Shown piece after piece: positions 63,179 through 64,000 of a DNA stretch of 64,000 bases. The stretch covers positions 248,001 to 312,000 of the forward strand of contig NZ_JBISCC010000122.1 of the NCBI RefSeq assembly GCF_044385915.1, in the 5' to 3' direction. The position numbers were made by a program, and so were the translations under genes. Each line of letters begins with the position of its first letter. Positions within the stretch are counted from its first letter, which is position 1. Below the pieces are notes generated by a model. That model saw only the letters and a list, made by a program, of their open reading frames with translations, did not search any database and was not told the DNA's origin. The stretch is from Thalassobellus citreus (lineage in GTDB: Bacteria > Bacteroidota > Bacteroidia > Flavobacteriales > Flavobacteriaceae).

Positions 63179-64000
63179 TTAATTCACAGCAGGACACATA
63201 CAACTGTAACGTACTTTTCTGCAATTGAAATTATAGCCTAATGAAATTTGATGAAACCCACTATTAGTAAACACTAACGAATTAGACTGATAGGTATAAT
63301 TATATGCTACCATAAACTCTTTATAATTAACACCTATAATTGGAGAAAGAAGCTGTAATTTTTGACTACCAATACCAGATCCATCTAAATATTCGGCACC
63401 ATCAAAACTTTGTCGGTATGAAAGTCCTCCCCAAAGTTTACCAAATGCCATTGCTTTATAAACTTTCATATTAATATCTATTGATGCTTCACTGGTACCA
63501 TCTTTATACATAAACATAACAGAAGGCTCGTAACTTAAACCTTCATTCAATCTTCCAAAAACACCACCAACCATTAACAAATAGCGTCTTAAATTACTAG
63601 TAATTTCAATATCATTATTAACACCAGAGTTCTTTAACAAATTCTTCACCGTAGCATGTGCATAATAATCTAGAAAGTGATAGGAAAACCCAAAATCCAT
63701 ATTAAAATTGGTTTCGTTTTGTACAACTCCTCCAATAATAGGATCTAGACCATCTAACGGAAACGATGTTTCATCTAACTTATATTGAATAAACCCTACA
63801 CTTAACCCAAAAGACAACATATTTAAATCGACCTCATTTCTTGAAAACATAAGATGGTGCGCATAGGTAGCATAAGCACCTGTTTGAGAGTGGTATCCAT
63901 TTTTATCAGTATATACAATACCACCAAATGCAGAAGGCGAATCAGTGATCCTACCATTTAAGCTTAATGTTGAAAGCTTAGGGGCGTCTTCATGCCCAAA
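63179..64000 (-). CDS. PorP/SprF-family T9SS outer-membrane protein, N-terminus beyond the window
   Basis: The frame is open from the right edge of the window to the TAA at 63179-63181, so the 5' end is missing. The visible 273 codons encode a PorP/SprF-type outer-membrane protein. They include RITDSPSAFGGIVYTDKNGY, then HSQTGAYATYAHHLMFSRNE, with later barrel strands VNYKEFMVAYNYTYQ and FHQISLGYNFNCRKV. Members anchor gliding adhesins or take part in T9SS export. The C-terminus ends with a Cys-rich CMCPAVN tail, as in some family members. The ATG at 63850 lies inside conserved sequence and is not the start. Confidence 0.88.
   Translation of the reverse strand, partial: FGHEDAPKLSTLSLNGRITDSPSAFGGIVYTDKNGYHSQTGAYATYAHHLMFSRNEVDLNMLSFGLSVGFIQYKLDETSFPLDGLDPIIGGVVQNETNFNMDFGFSYHFLDYYAHATVKNLLKNSGVNNDIEITSNLRRYLLMVGGVFGRLNEGLSYEPSVMFMYKDGTSEASIDINMKVYKAMAFGKLWGGLSYRQSFDGAEYLDGSGIGSQKLQLLSPIIGVNYKEFMVAYNYTYQSNSLVFTNSGFHQISLGYNFNCRKVRYSCMCPAVN

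Noticed and set aside
1..64000. CRISPR arrays, tRNA or rRNA genes, prophage, insertion sequences or a replication origin
   Set aside because: No direct-repeat arrays, cloverleaf sequences, rRNA segments, transposase or integrase genes, or DnaA-box clusters were seen on reading both strands.

Overview
The window reads as a chromosomal segment of a Flavobacteriaceae bacterium (Bacteroidota). The grounds are strongly AT-rich DNA, Bacteroidota-type -7 promoter elements (TAnnTTTG) in front of many genes, weak or absent Shine-Dalgarno sequences, several TTG starts, a type IX secretion (T9SS) and gliding gene set (PorU, PorV, GldJ, a PorP/SprF protein), and secreted proteins with T9SS C-terminal sorting domains. 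No rRNA, tRNA, CRISPR array, insertion sequence or phage module is visible, so this is mostly core genome with a few accessory pockets. The genus cannot be named from the sequence alone.

Layout. 1-9.7 kb: the 3' end of rarA, a secreted protein of unknown function, a YjjG-like HAD phosphatase, a deacetylase-like protein, radC, an N-acetylmuramoyl-L-alanine amidase, an unknown membrane protein, mpl and a TPR protein. 9.9-20.3 kb: a 2034-residue alpha-2-macroglobulin-family protein, a DoxX-like protein, a lipoprotein plus M64 peptidase pair, a DUF4136 lipoprotein and a serine hydrolase. 20.4-26.7 kb: obg, a fused hpt-adk gene, purK-purE and an M3 oligopeptidase. 26.7-31.2 kb is the most accessory-looking stretch: a membrane protein with an LAS-type metallopeptidase signature, a GbsR/MarR regulator with palindromic operators before itself and before a membrane protein-methyltransferase pair, an ECF sigma factor with a small zinc-type anti-sigma candidate, and a UbiA-like membrane protein. 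31.3-36.7 kb: gcvP, a 20-bp perfect hairpin, then a ketosynthase III-methyltransferase-glycosyltransferase cassette. 36.7-44.1 kb: a nuclease, a PafA-type phosphatase, an MlaE/MlaF-type ABC pair, a DUF389 protein, a mannose-1-phosphate guanylyltransferase and a SprT-like protein. 44.3-50.2 kb: a T9SS-exported pectate lyase with a LacI-type operator inside its promoter, and a 1069-residue repeat-rich protein with a type B sorting domain. 50.2-54.3 kb: a short-chain dehydrogenase, the PDH E2 and E1-alpha genes and cdd. 54.4-64 kb: porV and porU, divergent gldJ, murF, and a truncated PorP/SprF gene at the right edge.

How it fits together. PorU (the sorting-signal peptidase) and PorV (its outer-membrane partner) would process the cargo encoded here: the M64 peptidase, the pectate lyase and possibly the 1069-residue protein. 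GldJ belongs to the linked gliding apparatus. Mpl, MurF, the amidase and perhaps the LAS-type protein cover cell-wall recycling, synthesis and turnover. Hpt-Adk with PurK/PurE covers purine salvage and synthesis.

The observations most worth following up are a SusC/TonB-plug-like segment at the bait-region position of the macroglobulin, the GbsR operon with its paired operators, the sigma/zinc anti-sigma pair, the hairpin just before the ketosynthase start, and intergenic-type hairpin repeats that have entered or abut coding sequence.
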